A stretch of 64,000 nt of DNA from Haemaphysalis longicornis. Its lineage: Eukaryota > Arthropoda > Arachnida > Ixodida > Ixodidae. Position numbers and translations under genes: made by a program. The stretch is from NCBI GenBank assembly GCA_013339765.2, contig CM023449.1, positions 36,658,353 through 36,722,352 on the forward strand. Reading direction: 5' to 3'. The notes under the pieces are model-generated. The model searched no databases. It was not told the DNA's origin and worked only from the letters and a program-made list of their open reading frames with translations. How positions within the stretch are numbered: position 1 is the first letter of the stretch; each line of letters opens with the position of its first letter. Positions 11,356 to 23,637 of the stretch are shown piece by piece.

Positions 11356-11752
11356 TACTCGGTGACAACTTAAGAACGGCACCGATGATGATGATGATGA
11401 TGATGATGATTTCTATTGCCGGAAGTTTCTATTTCTATTGCCGGATTTCTATTGCCGGAAGTTGCCGCTGTGCCTTATCACCGTAGCCGGATGTTTCTCC
11501 GCGCGGCGCAAGTAGGGCGTTATTGGGAATATTTTGAACATGGCGTAAGCCGTTTCCGTGATTTTTTTGGACTTAGTATGCTTATAAACGACTCCAGTGA
11601 CGGCAAACAAACTGCGTGAGGCAAGGCAGACGATATCACGCATTCATAGCAAACCCCTTTCAAAACACGCGCGCACTGACGTCACGGGTCCGGCGCTTTG
11701 GCGGAGTGATACACTACATGAGGTGGTGCCGTTCTTGAGTTGTAACCGAGTA
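11356..11752. mobile_element. 397-bp TA-flanked MITE (mariner-like)
   Basis: The 28-bp terminal inverted repeats match at 26 positions. The left begins TACTCGGTGACAACTTAAG; the right, read inward, begins TACTCGGTTACAACTCAAG; both end GAACGGCACC. A TA dinucleotide flanks each side (11354-11355 and 11753-11754), as expected for Tc1/mariner-type insertion. The interior holds a (GAT)n run and three short TTCTATTGCCGGA repeats but no transposase. Confidence 0.75.
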
Positions 11753-11845
11753 TACGCCAACTAAATCGGCGCTATCGCTGCCCACTCACAAAATGGCTGC
11801 TCCCACGACGACAAAGAAGTAAAAGGTCTATGAAACAAACACTAA

Positions 11846-11972
11846 CGAAAAAAAAAAATTAGCCGCCTATCTCCTCATTTCGTTGCAAATGTCGACGTAA
11901 GACGATAGTCGACTGGCGCCCCTGCCACGTAAATGCCTCCCTTCTCTTTCCCGCTCAACTCTCATGCTATTC
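11846..11972 (+). repeat. Fragment of the repeat found at 13444
   Basis: It shares ordered blocks with 13444-13570: CCT(A/C)...TCTGCTCCTTTCGTTGCA-like sequence, AAGACGATAGTC, AAATGCC(T/C)CCC, CTCATGCT(A/G)TTC. It stops abruptly where the LINE 3' end begins at about 11973, which suggests the LINE inserted into it. Confidence 0.6.
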
Positions 11973-12870
11973 ATCTGATGGTGTTTGGATTTTTATGGCG
12001 CAAGGCCGACTGAGGGCAAAGAGTGCCATAGGATAGTTAGTTCATTTGAGTGACTTGAATGTAAACGTAAACCATTTCAGTAAAAATAAACGAAGTAAAC
12101 CACATGGTAATGAAGATGACTGGTGTAAAGGGCGAGGTTATCATGATGAGTGATAAGAAATGAGATGTAAAAACTTGACATCAGTCAGAAACTTAAAAAC
12201 ACGTTTGATGGAAAACATGGGCTCGTCTCCTAAAAAAAGTATGATGGGTGAAACGGGATGTGTTGTCTGTACAGTGGTGGGAAGTGTTTGCTTCGTGTGG
12301 TGTCAAGCGCCTTGCATTGAATGAGGATGTAAACTACGGATAGGGCCTCTCCGCACCTGCTGCACTGGGGTCGTGAAGATCCCGTGAGATGATGCGAGTG
12401 CCTTGCATGGGTGTGCCCTATCGGTAGCCTAGCCAAGGCGACTTCCGTGTGTCCGTTGCGTGAGTCAGCTGTGTAACGTCCCAAATGTGGCTTTATTACG
12501 TGTAGTTTGTTATCTGTCATTTCATTCCACTGTGCTTGCCATTTGCTACGAAGGTGTCGAATTTTTGGCCTAAGGTCCCTGTGTGGTAGTATTGTTATGT
12601 CTACTGTGTTCCTGAGTGCGGCAACAGCGGCCCTCTCATCAGCAACCTCATTACCAGCAATCCCAGCGTGGCCCGAAACCAGCGCAACATCAGACGTTTT
12701 TGGGCATATATAGACGTATTATAGTGTTGAAAACCATATTGACAATTCTGTTTTCGCATTGCTTGTCTGATGCCAATGCACGCACAACGCTCAAACAATC
12801 TGTATATACGATAGACTTTCAAAATTTGTGTACAAGAATGTGTTGTGCAATGAGTAAGATGCCTTGAGCA
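11973..12870 (-). pseudogene. Non-LTR retrotransposon 3' end: RNase H and zinc-knuckle-like C-terminus, degenerate
   Basis: This is the tail of an RNase H-bearing (I-like) LINE. Reading down the minus strand, TDCLSVVRALASDKQCENRI is the middle of an RNase H fold. After a frameshift near 12710 comes VSGHAGIAGNEVADERAA, the conserved GH..GN..AD motif. An uninterrupted frame (12520-12230) then reads through NGHTEVALARLPIGHTHARH to CSRCGEALSV...C, the cysteine-histidine knuckle usual at the end of these proteins. The 3' UTR includes ATGGCGCAAGGC-type sequence (complement) and ends near 11973 with no poly(A). The 5' portion, including reverse transcriptase, is absent. Confidence 0.8.
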
Positions 12871-12879
12871 GCACAAGAC

Positions 12880-13443
12880 ACTATGATTGCAGTTTTTGAT
12901 GCGTCACTTTAAAATTCTGCACATTGATTCTTATACTGCAGGGACAAGAACTGCTGCAAAGACAGTCTTGTACCGGGGAAAAGCTCCTCCCTGATGTGAT
13001 GTACCTCCTGTGTACGCTGTTTAGTTCGACTACGGGTGGAGGCATAGGCAAAAGTGTTAACTGACACCCATTCAGTCTTGGCGGGCGTTATCGCGATCTG
13101 CAGTACTCGGAACCGCTATCGAAACACAGAACAAAAGGGAGGAGCTACGCGCCGGTCCTGACTTCTAGCATGCGTAATCATGCGAGCGGCAATTGAACTT
13201 CGCAGTTCGATATCTCGGAGCACAGACGAGCTAGAAGAATTCTGCCGAATGAAACGGCGTAGAAACACGATTGCATCTAACTTTTCAATGCAAACATGTC
13301 TGGTTACTGTTGCCGCTAAAAAGTTAGTTAATCCATTTTAGTTAATTAAGGCACCTACATCAATAATTACCTCCTGATTATGTGTCCCCCTGGGCGCATA
13401 ACCTCACTGTAGAGGTGGTCTTCGCGAAAATCTAAGCACCTAA
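12880..13443. other. Non-coding stretch, nothing recognised
   Basis: No family motif or paired repeat is visible. The rest of the repeat interrupted at 11972 was looked for here and not found. Confidence 0.4.
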
Positions 13444-14114
13444 TTTTTAAAAAATTGGCCTCGTATCTGCTCCTTTCGTTGCAGATGCCGTCAAAAGACG
13501 ATAGTCTTTGTAGACATTTGCCAAGGAAATGCCCCCCTTCGCTTTACCGCTCACCTCTCATGCTGTTCCTGTTCCGTCACGCTCATCCCAAGGTAAACAC
13601 ACTAAAGGTTTGCTCAAGGCGATTTGAATTTACCGCGTTCCACTGCTACAGGCGGGGTTCCTCGATGCCAGCGCTGCAGTACGGCGGAGACGCGCGTGAA
13701 TTGAGGCGGCCGACTAGAAGGTTTATAGAGCCGCGTGGCCGTGCTCCACGTGCGTTCCAAGCAGAACGTGGAACCTACCTATTGGAATCTTTCTTTGCTG
13801 TTGCTGCGTGATTTCTCATATGCCGCCCGGAGGTGGCGCGGGCAACAGCAGGCGGTACGCGTTGTTCTGCAGTAGATGTAGAATATCATTTTCTATCGAA
13901 AAACCAAGCATCCAGGAATTTTTTAATAAATGAACACTGTAAATATCCCTTGTGTACTAATTTCCTGTCTTATATTTGCGTAATGTCGTGTTCTTGTTGA
14001 GCAAAGTTGACAAGTATGAACATATAAACCGGGCTTAGACGTTTACATTTGTCTGTGAGTACATAAGGCTATTGCGTAGTAAACATTTTACTTTGGCCGT
14101 GTGGCTGAATCGAG

Positions 14115-14145
<31 letters not shown>

Positions 14146-14215
14146 CATACAGACAGACCAAAATTTCTGGGTTTAAGTAGCCCAAGAAAGACCGTCTTTA
14201 AAAAAACCTGTCTAC
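13444..14215 (+). repeat. Interspersed repeat, copy A (uninterrupted), with CAGA microsatellite
   Basis: Its first 125 bp match the fragment at 11846, and its part from about 13759 to the end matches the split copy B at 14683. Shared blocks include GCGTTCCAAGC, GGCGCGGGCAACAGCA, AAGCATCC and TTTTTTAATAAA. Then come GTTGACAAGT and GGCTGAATCGAGT, followed by a (CAGA)n run at 14119-14158. The ordered match, with different divergence along its length, makes this a real repeat family of unknown class. Confidence 0.7.
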
Positions 14216-14682
14216 TTAACTTTGATCACCCAGCATACTATACAAAAATCTGGCGCCACAGTCTAGGGCAGCCGCGCTTCGCCCAGCGTTCCATCATGTA
14301 CTGGTCAGGCACGTTCCACTTCTCCTTGGCATGGCTCATGAACAGGCTGAAAAGTTGGCTATGGCGGCAAAAAAAAACAACAATATTACTTTAGAAGTTT
14401 CATCAAATTTGTTTTGTAACTATAAAATTGAACTTCCAAAAATATTAATTTGTCAGTGATTATGTAGAAGCTTCAGGCACGATGAACAAGAAAGAAATGT
14501 TACCCTTTTTTGTTGATTTCGGCTTCGAGACAAAAAGGAAGCCATATGTCTAGCTAAGCCAAGTAGGCGAGGAGCATCGCTAGTGGCAACGGCGCCGCCC
14601 ACGGCAGCCCACTACTGCAGTGACAGATTCCCCTCTAGTATATACTAGTATGAAACTCTATGCTTTGTCCTACTACAAGAGC

Positions 14683-14970
14683 GTTCCAAGCGGAACGCTG
14701 AACCTATCTAGTGAAACCTTTCGTTGCTGTTGCCGTTTGATTTTTTAGGATTCCACCAGGTAGCGCGGGCAACAGCAAGCGACCGTTTTCTGCAGTTGAT
14801 GTAATATTTTATTTGCTATCGCAAAAAGCAAGCATCCGTAATTTTTTTAATAAAGGAATACTGCAAATATTACTCATGCATTTATTTTCGGGCTCATATT
14901 TTCGTAATTTCTTGTTCTTCTTCAACAACGTTGACAAGTGTGAACATTAACACCGGACTTGGACGTTTAG
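14683..14970 (+). repeat. Interspersed repeat copy B, left part, split by a LINE
   Basis: It matches copy A from GCGTTCCAAGC to the GGAC(G)TTTA block. It stops at the (GA)n tract that forms the LINE tail, and the missing remainder of the family appears intact at 16084-16270. Confidence 0.7.
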
Positions 14971-14975
14971 GGAGG

Positions 14976-15052
<77 letters not shown>

Positions 15053-15080
15053 GAGAGAGAGAGAGTAGAGAGAGAGAGAA
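14971..15080. repeat. (GA)n tract, the 3' tail of the minus-strand LINE
   Basis: Nearly pure GA dinucleotide with two interruptions near 15050 and 15065. Its position directly after the LINE 3' UTR, and the same arrangement in the fragment at 61598-61741, support a tail rather than an independent microsatellite. Confidence 0.8.
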
Positions 15081-16083
15081 ACTTTAATGAATACTGAAGA
15101 GGTTAGCCCCACAAAAGGCGGGGCTTGCTACTTCAGATGGGGGTGAACATAGTGAGGAGAAAAAAGAAAAGAAAAGGGGAAGACGTGCGCAGCAACAATG
15201 AATAAGAAGGAGAAGAAAATAAAATCAGCTCGGAACGTAGAAAAAATTTACAGCACTAGGAGGAAAAATCTCAGGATCCCAGGGTTAAAAAACATTGATT
15301 AATACCGTGTCAGACAGAAAAGTTAACAGAGCCTTTGTCCCTCGTGCCGCGCCAGCATGATTTTGGCATGGACCAAGAAAATGATGCAGCTCTAAAGAGT
15401 TTTCGCGCAGCACTCACACTAGAGTTCTTTTAGCTGTTTCGAGTTGAGTTGTGTGCTGCGGGCAGTAACACAAGACATGCCGTATGTCGTCTCTCACAGA
15501 GCACACAGAGCACAGTGGCGAGTGAAGGCAACGTTCAGGCGTAGTCAGTGAAGGACACCTTCAGTTTGTTTTTGTAGACCTCACGGAAACTGTAAATCAC
15601 ACTGATGGTCAATCGCAGGCAGAGGCAAGGGTATCCTAAGAGGGTCCTGCCAAGCTGATCACTACAGTTTCCATCCCAGCGCATTCACGGCCGTACTTCC
15701 GTCTTGTCTGGAATACGGGATTCCAATAGACACAAGCAGATTGTGCGCCTCTTTCCCTGCTGCGTAAGAAACGACGTTCCCCTGGATGCCCGAATGACCG
15801 GGCAGCCATCGTCTCGTAGCCCTAGTGTGTGCAATGCGTCTAGCTCACGCACAAGTTGGCTGCAGCGGCTTCATCAGTGCTTGCAAGGCAAGCCACGAGT
15901 CGGTAAAAATCACCCATTGTCGAGCGGGAGTACTGGTGATGTGAAGGAGTGCCGCCCTAATAGCAGTTCACTCAGTGAAGGTGGACGACGTCTAGTGACT
16001 GAGTTTCTCTTAGTCCCTTCTCTGAGTTTCTCTGGGTTTCCCTTAGTTAGTCCCACCGACGGGATTCACACTCCAATGGCTGA
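14971..16083 (-). pseudogene. RNase H-type LINE 3' end with (CT)n tail, inserted in repeat copy B
   Basis: On the minus strand TAIRAALLHITSTPARQW leads to VIFTDSWLALQALMKPLQP and RWLPGHSGIQGN...AAGKEAH, the RNase H core. One in-frame stop lies between the two parts. Further on, CSVCSVRDDIRHVLCYC is the C-terminal CxxC...H...C knuckle. The 3' UTR ends with a poly(A)-signal-like ATTAAAG followed by a long (CT)n tract (GA on the plus strand, 14971-15080), which I take to be the element's own tail. Stops and missing reverse transcriptase make it a 5'-truncated dead copy. Confidence 0.75.
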
Positions 16084-16270
16084 CAATTTGATTTGGCTTT
16101 GAGTATATAAGACTATTGCGGGGCTATTGTAAGACTATGAGTATATAAGACTGTGTTTCACTTTGCCGGATGGCTGAATCGAGTGACAGACGGACAGACA
16201 TGCATACAGACAGACAGGCCAACATTTTCCCATTCAAGTAGCTCAAAAGAAAGATTATCGTTTTTAAAAA
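16084..16270 (+). repeat. Interspersed repeat copy B, right part
   Basis: It resumes the family exactly where 14970 stops. ATTTG...TGAGTATATAAG corresponds to the TGAGTACATAAG of copy A, followed by GGCTGAATCGAGTGACAGAC, the CAGA run and a TTTTTAAAAAC end. A short internal duplication of GAGTATATAAGACT is specific to this copy. Confidence 0.65.
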
Positions 16271-19200
16271 CACGCACGGAGCTAAACGACAACGAACAAA
16301 CCACGAAACGGCAGTTACAGCCGCTGCGATACTCCGTTTCCAGATAGGTATAAGCCAGGCACTCCCGGTACCAGGCGAAACGTCAATTTAACACATTAAA
16401 ATGCCGCTCCCCGCCCTTAAGCCAACTCAAAGGATAAGGAAGCACTCTTATTTACGAAATTATGGCGTAGGATTGAGCCCGAAGAACACTATTAAGAGAA
16501 GAAAAAACCAAAGGTAACAAGAAAAAAATAAACGTTTCAGGGGCTCGAACACAGGCCGTTTGCTCCAAAACCCGTGATTATACACCTGGAATAGTGATGT
16601 CAACCATCCGAATTCTCTTCGCAGTAGCTCAAAATAATGAAAGGGAGTCTGAAGAGCGCACCACTAGAGAGTGATGATGATGATGATGACGGTGCCTTCA
16701 GGGCATCATCATCATCATCGTCATGTGGCGGGCTGGTGCTCACCGGCAGACGGAATCCCACAGTATCACCTGTACCCACCGTTGGTTCTTTTCTTCGGCA
16801 TCCTATGATTAGAGCCTCACGTTTATTCTTTAAAGCGAGGCTTTCAGTTTCTCACTGAATTCGTATGTAGTCCACCCAAAACGCACTGCATGAAAGCACT
16901 TTCTCTGACAGTGATTAAGATCGTGAGTGAAGTGAAGAAAGATGAAAACGCTTCCTGTGGCTTATTAATCCCGGATCCCTGGCATTATGAAGCCGACGTA
17001 TATTCGTTTGAGCCATTCCGGCACGACCGAAACAGTTTGGATTTGGGGAGGGAAGCATGAACGTGCAAAATTAGACACAAAATGCACCCCGCCGTCTACC
17101 GGCGACCATGGCTGAACGCTGAGAAAAGCCGGGAATGCCCGCATCAGTAAGCACTAGAGAGCACAATTGCAGTCCAGTAATCTGTCCCGGTGAGAAACAG
17201 GTGTTCGCATAAAGAGCGCGCAGTCTTACGTCATACCCGCGACCAATAGCTTCTCGGTTGGTTTGTTTGGTATTGGACTTGATTTTGGAACGCTTCGCTT
17301 TGCCCCACCATTGTCCTTTCGACAGAGGGGTAGTTAATTTTAAGTGTGAACGAGCTTAGTAAAAACTTCGTAACAACTAAAAGAAAACACAAAAACACAC
17401 TTTCGTACACTATTATCCACGGTTATAGAGAGCGCGTCGGCTAGGCGCTTCTCTGTCGAGATCACGGATTTAGCACGGTCCGCCGTCATTGTCGAAGGGA
17501 AATCTGAACATATTAAGAACGTACACAAACGAGCTGAATGCGAGCTCTCGCGCTCGAGGCGCGAGTTTCGTCCGGCGAAGAGCCAGACCGGCCTTCGGCG
17601 GAAGTGGTCCCGAGAGAACCCTCGTGGTTGGGAAATTGCGACCTGTAAGCGGCTCTCAGGGCCACGCCGCAAGCCTCGATGGAGCCGCTCTGAGCCGCTC
17701 TGAGCCGTCATAGCCCGTCGCTGGCAGAATGAGCCAATACGCGACCTAGAAATCGACCGCTTCGATGCAGCCGTATTCATCCTCATCCCGCTTTCGGATA
17801 CCTCTGTGGATCACAACGCTCTTTACCAAGTCACAGTGGTGATCGTAAGCAGAGCAGGCTGGCATTAGCCGACAGGGTCACTGACGTGTGAAGTAGGAGA
17901 AAAGAGAAGCATCGCTACAAATCCAAGTTTGGAGTGGTGCTTCAAACTTGCTCTGATGCTGAAATGGGGCTGACACGGGCTAATCCAAGCCATGTGCCGG
18001 GGTTTGCAGCAGCATTATCCCTAGTAGCATTAGTACTACTAGCATAAGCCCTACAATTCACACCATTCCCGCGATTAGCAACATTACTATTCCTTGTGCC
18101 ATTCCCCATTTCTCGTTACAAGTTGAAAAGCTTACCATTTCGCACCATTCCACTTTCTCTACCCATGAGCGTGTTTTCTTTCTCTCTACGCAATGTTCAA
18201 AGTTTTCCATCAAAGAGACGTGGTTGGGCTACAAATGTCCCCCCCCCCCCCCACCCCCCCATAAAAAGAAGATAGCGTATATGCGGTGAGTTGAAGCAGG
18301 TCCATCCTTCGTCTAATCCATAAATGTAAAACCATTACCATCGGGATTTGCTGTTTCCATGCGTTCTTTTTGTATGTCCTACTTTCTACTGGGCCTTGCA
18401 AAGAAGCACTATTTGTTTCTTAATCATGGACGTCAATGAAGAATTAAAAAAAAATGTTATTACAAACAAGCAATATCAGCGCGAAAGCCCTCAGAAGAAT
18501 TGTGGAAAGCGCAATTTCATCTCAAATTCAATTTCGAATCTAAGTACGCGCCACAATACATTTCTCCCAGAACGCACGCTGTATAGTGGAGGGCCTCTGA
18601 GAGCTTAATAAGGCCCCAGCCACACTTGCACAGCGCCGATATGCGAACAGGTGGAAGATGCTAATCGAGATTCCCGCGCGCTAATTTGTCCCGCAAAAAC
18701 AAAAAAAGCGCGGGAAACGAAAGTGCTTGGTTCACCGGCGATGAAAGGGACGGGCGGGTAAGGCTGTAGGCATCGCAATCCGTGATCTCTCCCATCAGGC
18801 CCTAACACGTGCCCTCGTAGTTTCGCCCTGCCTCTAACCTGCCAACCACAATTCGGTGCCCTGTGGTCAACACGTAGGGGCCACCGAGGCAATGGAATCG
18901 CCTTAGCGCCGAAGCCCGGGAAATTCTGAATCGGTCCTTCTTAATCGCCGACTTTTAAAACCCGTAACAGATAAGAACAAAGTGGTAGACCATTCATCAG
19001 CGAAGCTGAAACAGGAAAAGGGAGCCAGTCAGCCGGAATCCCGATTGTTTATGTGGTGTAAGCCGATCTAGCCACAACAGCAGTTGTACGGAGAATTGCC
19101 GGATATTGCTTGGTGGATGCGTAATTGTCGCGGCGGAAAAGAGGAAAAGACCAGTCTTCTATTGCACTGGTTGCGGCAGTCATGAGGCGACGACGCTGAT

Positions 19201-19743
19201 TCGCTTCTACTGCGCGCTGCACATTACTTCCGGAAACGAGCACGGCTTCTCCACCTTCGGCCTCCTTTTGGGCTCTCCCTTAGAAAAGCCCTCTGTTCGT
19301 TTAGTTGCGTGCAGTGCAACAATGACAGCGTTGAAAGCAACGCCCATGGAAAGAAAATTTGAGCGTCCAGGTAAATATTAGTTTTCTTGTATTAAGACTG
19401 GCCCGACATGTCGCTATCTGAAGCAGCTTTATCACAGCTCGATTTTAGATCTGCTCAGAGTACTGACCGAAGTTTTGTCTCTCGATCTCTGTCTCTATTT
19501 TGAAATATTTCAGCTACAAACAATACAGCCCTTGAGCTAAACCTTGTAAATCGACCTCATCCCCCCTTTTCTCCAGCGACTTTCTGATTCCGTGGGCGTT
19601 TGTCTTCAGGAGGAGATAAAAATTATCTGCCTACTACAAATACCAAACTCGTTTGCTCCAGGAGGCCACAACAACACCGTTTATCATGCAGGAATTAACA
19701 GAAGTAGAAACCGCACGTGCGAACCCGCAGCTTGCAGTAGAAT
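16271..19743. other. 3.5 kb without a recognised gene
   Basis: It contains a possible degenerate tRNA-like module on the minus strand (about 16530-16600, with a GTTCGAGCCC B box and a downstream T-run). There are also (GAT)n/(CAT)n runs at 16673-16720 and a C-rich run at 18239-18260. Open frames at 17340-17786 and 18605-18892 show no family motifs. Confidence 0.4.
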
Positions 19744-20097
19744 GTGAGGGGTGAAGCCCCTTAGAGGCTGGGGCTGTTGGCGTCTCCTCTCGTCGTCGTC
19801 GTCCGTCGTCGTAATCGCCGTCTCATGTAGTCATGGTACTAAAACACCGGGGAACTCATTCACGCCTCGCGCGAGAACGTAACGCGTACTGAAAACACAC
19901 CGGAACACTCGATTACGCCTCGCTCTAGAAAGCTTGGTGCTTCAAAGACAAGAGACGTTTACAGCAAGACTGCATATCTCTACCCCCCAACGGTTTCATC
20001 TGCGTTGCCAAAAATTCCAAGCGCCAAGAATACACTTATGCACTGCATTCATCGCCCATCTCGGGGTTTCAAGGGAGTGGAGATGACCCAGGATTTT
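19744..20097 (-). repeat. Dispersed repeat, copy 2
   Basis: The reverse complement follows copy 1 (9861-10146) in order: CTGGGTCATCTCCACT, the ACCGTTGGGGG block, the CTTGTCTTTGAAGCAC block, and a final GGGGCTTCACCCC. A (GTC)n-like patch near 19790 has expanded in this copy. Confidence 0.7.
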
Positions 20098-20439
20098 TGT
20101 TCTCATTTAAGACAACATCTTCAGGGTTTTTTTTTTATTTGCGGGCGTTTCTGTTTCCATTTCGCTTCTATTTCCGTTAGTGAAATAATGGGCAAACCCT
20201 GCACCTCATATACTGGAGGAGCGTAGGATACATTCACACAGATACAACGAAAAGCGGAGAGGAATCCAGATTTTCTGGAAGCCGAGTGAAATAACGAAAA
20301 AAAATTCCACCAGCCGAGTTGGCTAGCCATCAAACGCGTATTCAAAGGTCCCGGGTTCAGGAACCAGCAGGAGAGCATTTTTATTTCAATGTTGAATATA
20401 CTTTAAATTTGATTGAAGATTTATATATAAAGCCTCAGT

Positions 20440-20820
20440 GGGGTTGTAGCAGAACTTTATAACTTTAGAAACAGATCTTTATTGGCAACCGTGATCTAGC
20501 AAAAACAAAGAAGAAGATAAAGGCGAAAGAGCAAGCCAAACACAAGCAAAGCTATACTCAAACACAGCACATAACATTGTAACGTAACTCAAGGTCCAAC
20601 AGGAATAACGTTGATGCGTATCAAGACGTGAAAGTAGCGGATGGGAATGTAATCAGAAAATATTAACGGTTGGCATTGGGAAGTAGGTTCCATTCTTCTT
20701 TAACACGTAAAAGACGGCTATATTTGAATGTGTTTTTGCATGCAACGTAGAGGATCAAGTTTACCTCAAACCGGCTCCTAGGCGTTCGTGGTTCGGCAAA
20801 AGTTATAAGGTTATCCTTAT
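20440..20820 (-). pseudogene. LINE C-terminus and 3' UTR (CR1/RTE-like)
   Basis: The minus strand reads NLITFAEPRTPRSRFEVNLI in one frame. It continues to FKYSRLLRVKEEWNLLPNANR and a stop near 20661. The run F..SRLLRVKEEWNLLP is the characteristic ending of many non-LTR reverse transcriptase proteins, normally FxRxIxxWNxLP. The following sequence carries AATAAAGATCTG near 20475, a possible polyadenylation signal. Only this tail is present. Confidence 0.6.
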
Positions 20821-20829
20821 ATTTTAAGA

Positions 20830-23637
20830 GAACTTACACATTCTTTCTTCTATTTCAGGATAGTGTTGACTTTCACAAAACAAATGAACTTCTTTCTCCT
20901 CTATGCCATCCTTAGTGTTCGGGGGTGCTGGCTTTCTTTTTTATGTATATATATCCAGAGCGAGAGAGAAAGACACCGAAATAAAAGATGTTCGTTAATG
21001 CATTTTAATTCAAACTCTAATCTCCGCATTACTTAAGCTTTATTCAATACGCATCATCTGTGTTCGCAAAGCCTCATTTCCTTAACGCAATAAGGCTATC
21101 ACCGTAAAATTGTGGGTAGCTCGTTAACTGGATGTCCGCTCAGCCAGCTAATTGCGTAAAAGGATAAATCGGAGGCGATGCGACGTGGAATGTTCAACTT
21201 CAGCACAGAGGGTACTTGACTGTTGGTTGCACACGCTGTCATGCCGAGTTCAGCACTTCACGCGAACGCCACATTTCTTCAGTGCAACGGCGTTGTTCAG
21301 TGTTAGAACAGCGCCGCAATCGCGAGTAGCATGAACGTAGACAGGCGGGCACAAAATGCGTTGACTAATTTCTTTACCGAGACTTCATTTCGAGAAATAA
21401 ATGTGCACAAACGCAAAGATGCGGTAACAAGATTTCTCGTGCACACGTTTTTTTTTGCGTTCACATCTTGTTATCAGCGCTTGTGGGGACTTGCGCCAAC
21501 TCAACCAGTTCCAAAAGATTCCAACTCGCAGTTGCTCCTTATGTCCGCGTAGCGCAAAAGCAAAATTCAAATAAACTGGTCTTGAAGAGAACAGAAACAC
21601 TCCACTACGCGTCCTGTAAATCGAGTCACAGGGAAATATTAACTTGAAACAATCGAGGCCAACAGGAAAGTATCAGAAAATTCGAATCGCTTTATTTAAA
21701 GAATCGTCATTGCCCCCTTCTCCCCACTGTTTCAGATACCTCTGACCTGTTCGCTTGCGCTTGTTGAAACTCTTCGTCCAAGCGAGCAAAACATCGGTCT
21801 TTGAACGCGGCCAGGTTGTATACGGCAGAGATGTACACAAAGCCGCCAACTTCAAAGAGCTTGCAAGTGAGATAAAATCCCTAGAGTTCAGTGCAAATAA
21901 CCAGCTGCTGTAACTGCTTCTACAGTTTTTTTTTTTCTGCACACTGTTTTCTACACCACCGCGTTGAACGCTTGTCTGCGCATTCCTTTGTCCTGGGCTC
22001 CCATAAAATAGAAGGCTACTTGCACGTTGCCCTTATCAGTCGCTGACAGGTGCGAGTACAGGTCTCTTACAAGATGACGCGATACTGGCTTGGAGGGGAG
22101 CCCTCCTTTCGCTAGCTTCCCCCTTTGCGCGGGGCCTCTGCACGAGACGGGGCATAAAAAAAATATTTCTTGAAACCGTCCTTTTAGATGCGACTGCATC
22201 TCATTCACTCGCCTTGTCCCTCAATACGGCGTTGTTGTTGTCCGTCCACACCCCTCCCCCATTCTCCTCGCCGCGCGAGCTGCGCTCTCCGCCGCTCACC
22301 CCCTCTCCTCTCCGATAGCGAACACTCTCTCGCGAGGGTCATTAGATTGGATTCGATTGGATTGGCTTGGCTTGGCTTGGATTGGATTGGATTAAAGTGG
22401 ATTGTGTTGGATTGTGTTGCGTCATAGCCGCGCCACGTTGCGTCATAGCCGCGGCAGGGGGTTCACGGCACGTTTCACGCGATGGGAGAATCAACCTAAC
22501 GGAAACAACAACGGAACCCCCTATGCGTCGCAGCTACATTCTACACAGGGGTTCCCGCGAGGGGAGGTCGGAGTAATTTTTCTGAGTCTTCTAAATTCTC
22601 CAATCTGGAGTTCGAATTCTCGGTCCATACAAACAAATTCCCTCAAAGCAACCATATTCCATGGACGTAATGTTTTTTACCGGATCCTCGATAATTTAGG
22701 CGTGGAAATGTTTAGCGCTACCCGAGAGAAATTTTCAAATTCTTGAGCTAGGGTGGATACATGCGTGCCCATTTCGAATGCAGGTATTTTGCTTTGCATT
22801 CCTGGGGTGGAAGTGTGTACGTAAACGTATGCATTTCGTGCTTTGTTTTTCTGTGCTATTTTGTTTAATCCTAAAGGTAAACTTTTACCTACAGGTTACA
22901 CTAGCAGCAACATCCATGAAACGGCTTCCTCGTGCTTTGTGCCATATTTTACACTTTGTCGACTACATAAACTGTGATCGTTGGGTGCACCTATAAAGAA
23001 GGAAAATCGGGGCATATTGGTTACGAACACCGCTCCTAGAACTGTGGAGGTAAGTTCAACTAGACGAACTCACGTAACTATGTTTAACCAACACCACTGC
23101 AACTTTTCCCGCAAGCCCGCGAAGATTCCTTGCGTTCTCCTAAAACATTTCCCGTTAAAATACCATTTGAGAAGGCATCTTTCACAGAAAAGGACACAAA
23201 AAACTGTACACTTTATCATGAAGGCGAGGCCGTCGTCAGGACAAAGTGTACGTCTTAGCGCAACCATGTCAAATGGTGTTTTATCAACTAGCCCGATACC
23301 AATCTTTACTTAAACCTATAATACCGTTTACTAGTCAGTGCACGTGGCAGGGAACTGGGCTCGGATTAGAGTCTTATTAGCAAAGCAACCATGCGCATAT
23401 CCGAGAATATTCGATTAAATTTTTGAGCCTTACTTAAAAATACACCACTGCAATAAATCTTATGGCCTCCACGAGCCACTCGGTCAGGGATGGTCGCCAC
23501 AGCAATAATCACAAGCAATTCATCTTTTGCAAGCTCCCCGACAAACTGAATATGCAACATCCGCGGCCTTAGCTCCACATAGGACTCCGTCACTGCAAAA
23601 TAGTTTCCTCTACAAATTTTTTGGCTCACTCTAATCT
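20830..23637. other. 2.8 kb without a recognised gene
   Basis: A minus-strand frame at 22208-21951 (HLVRDLYSHLSATDKG and following) is compositionally protein-like but I do not recognise it. A GGATT/GGCTT pentanucleotide patch occupies 22345-22415. Nothing else stands out. Confidence 0.35.

Noticed and set aside
18238..18260. C-run as a functional element
   Set aside because: A simple homopolymer with one A; one of several similar runs (34230, 43720, 54681, 62471). No associated structure.
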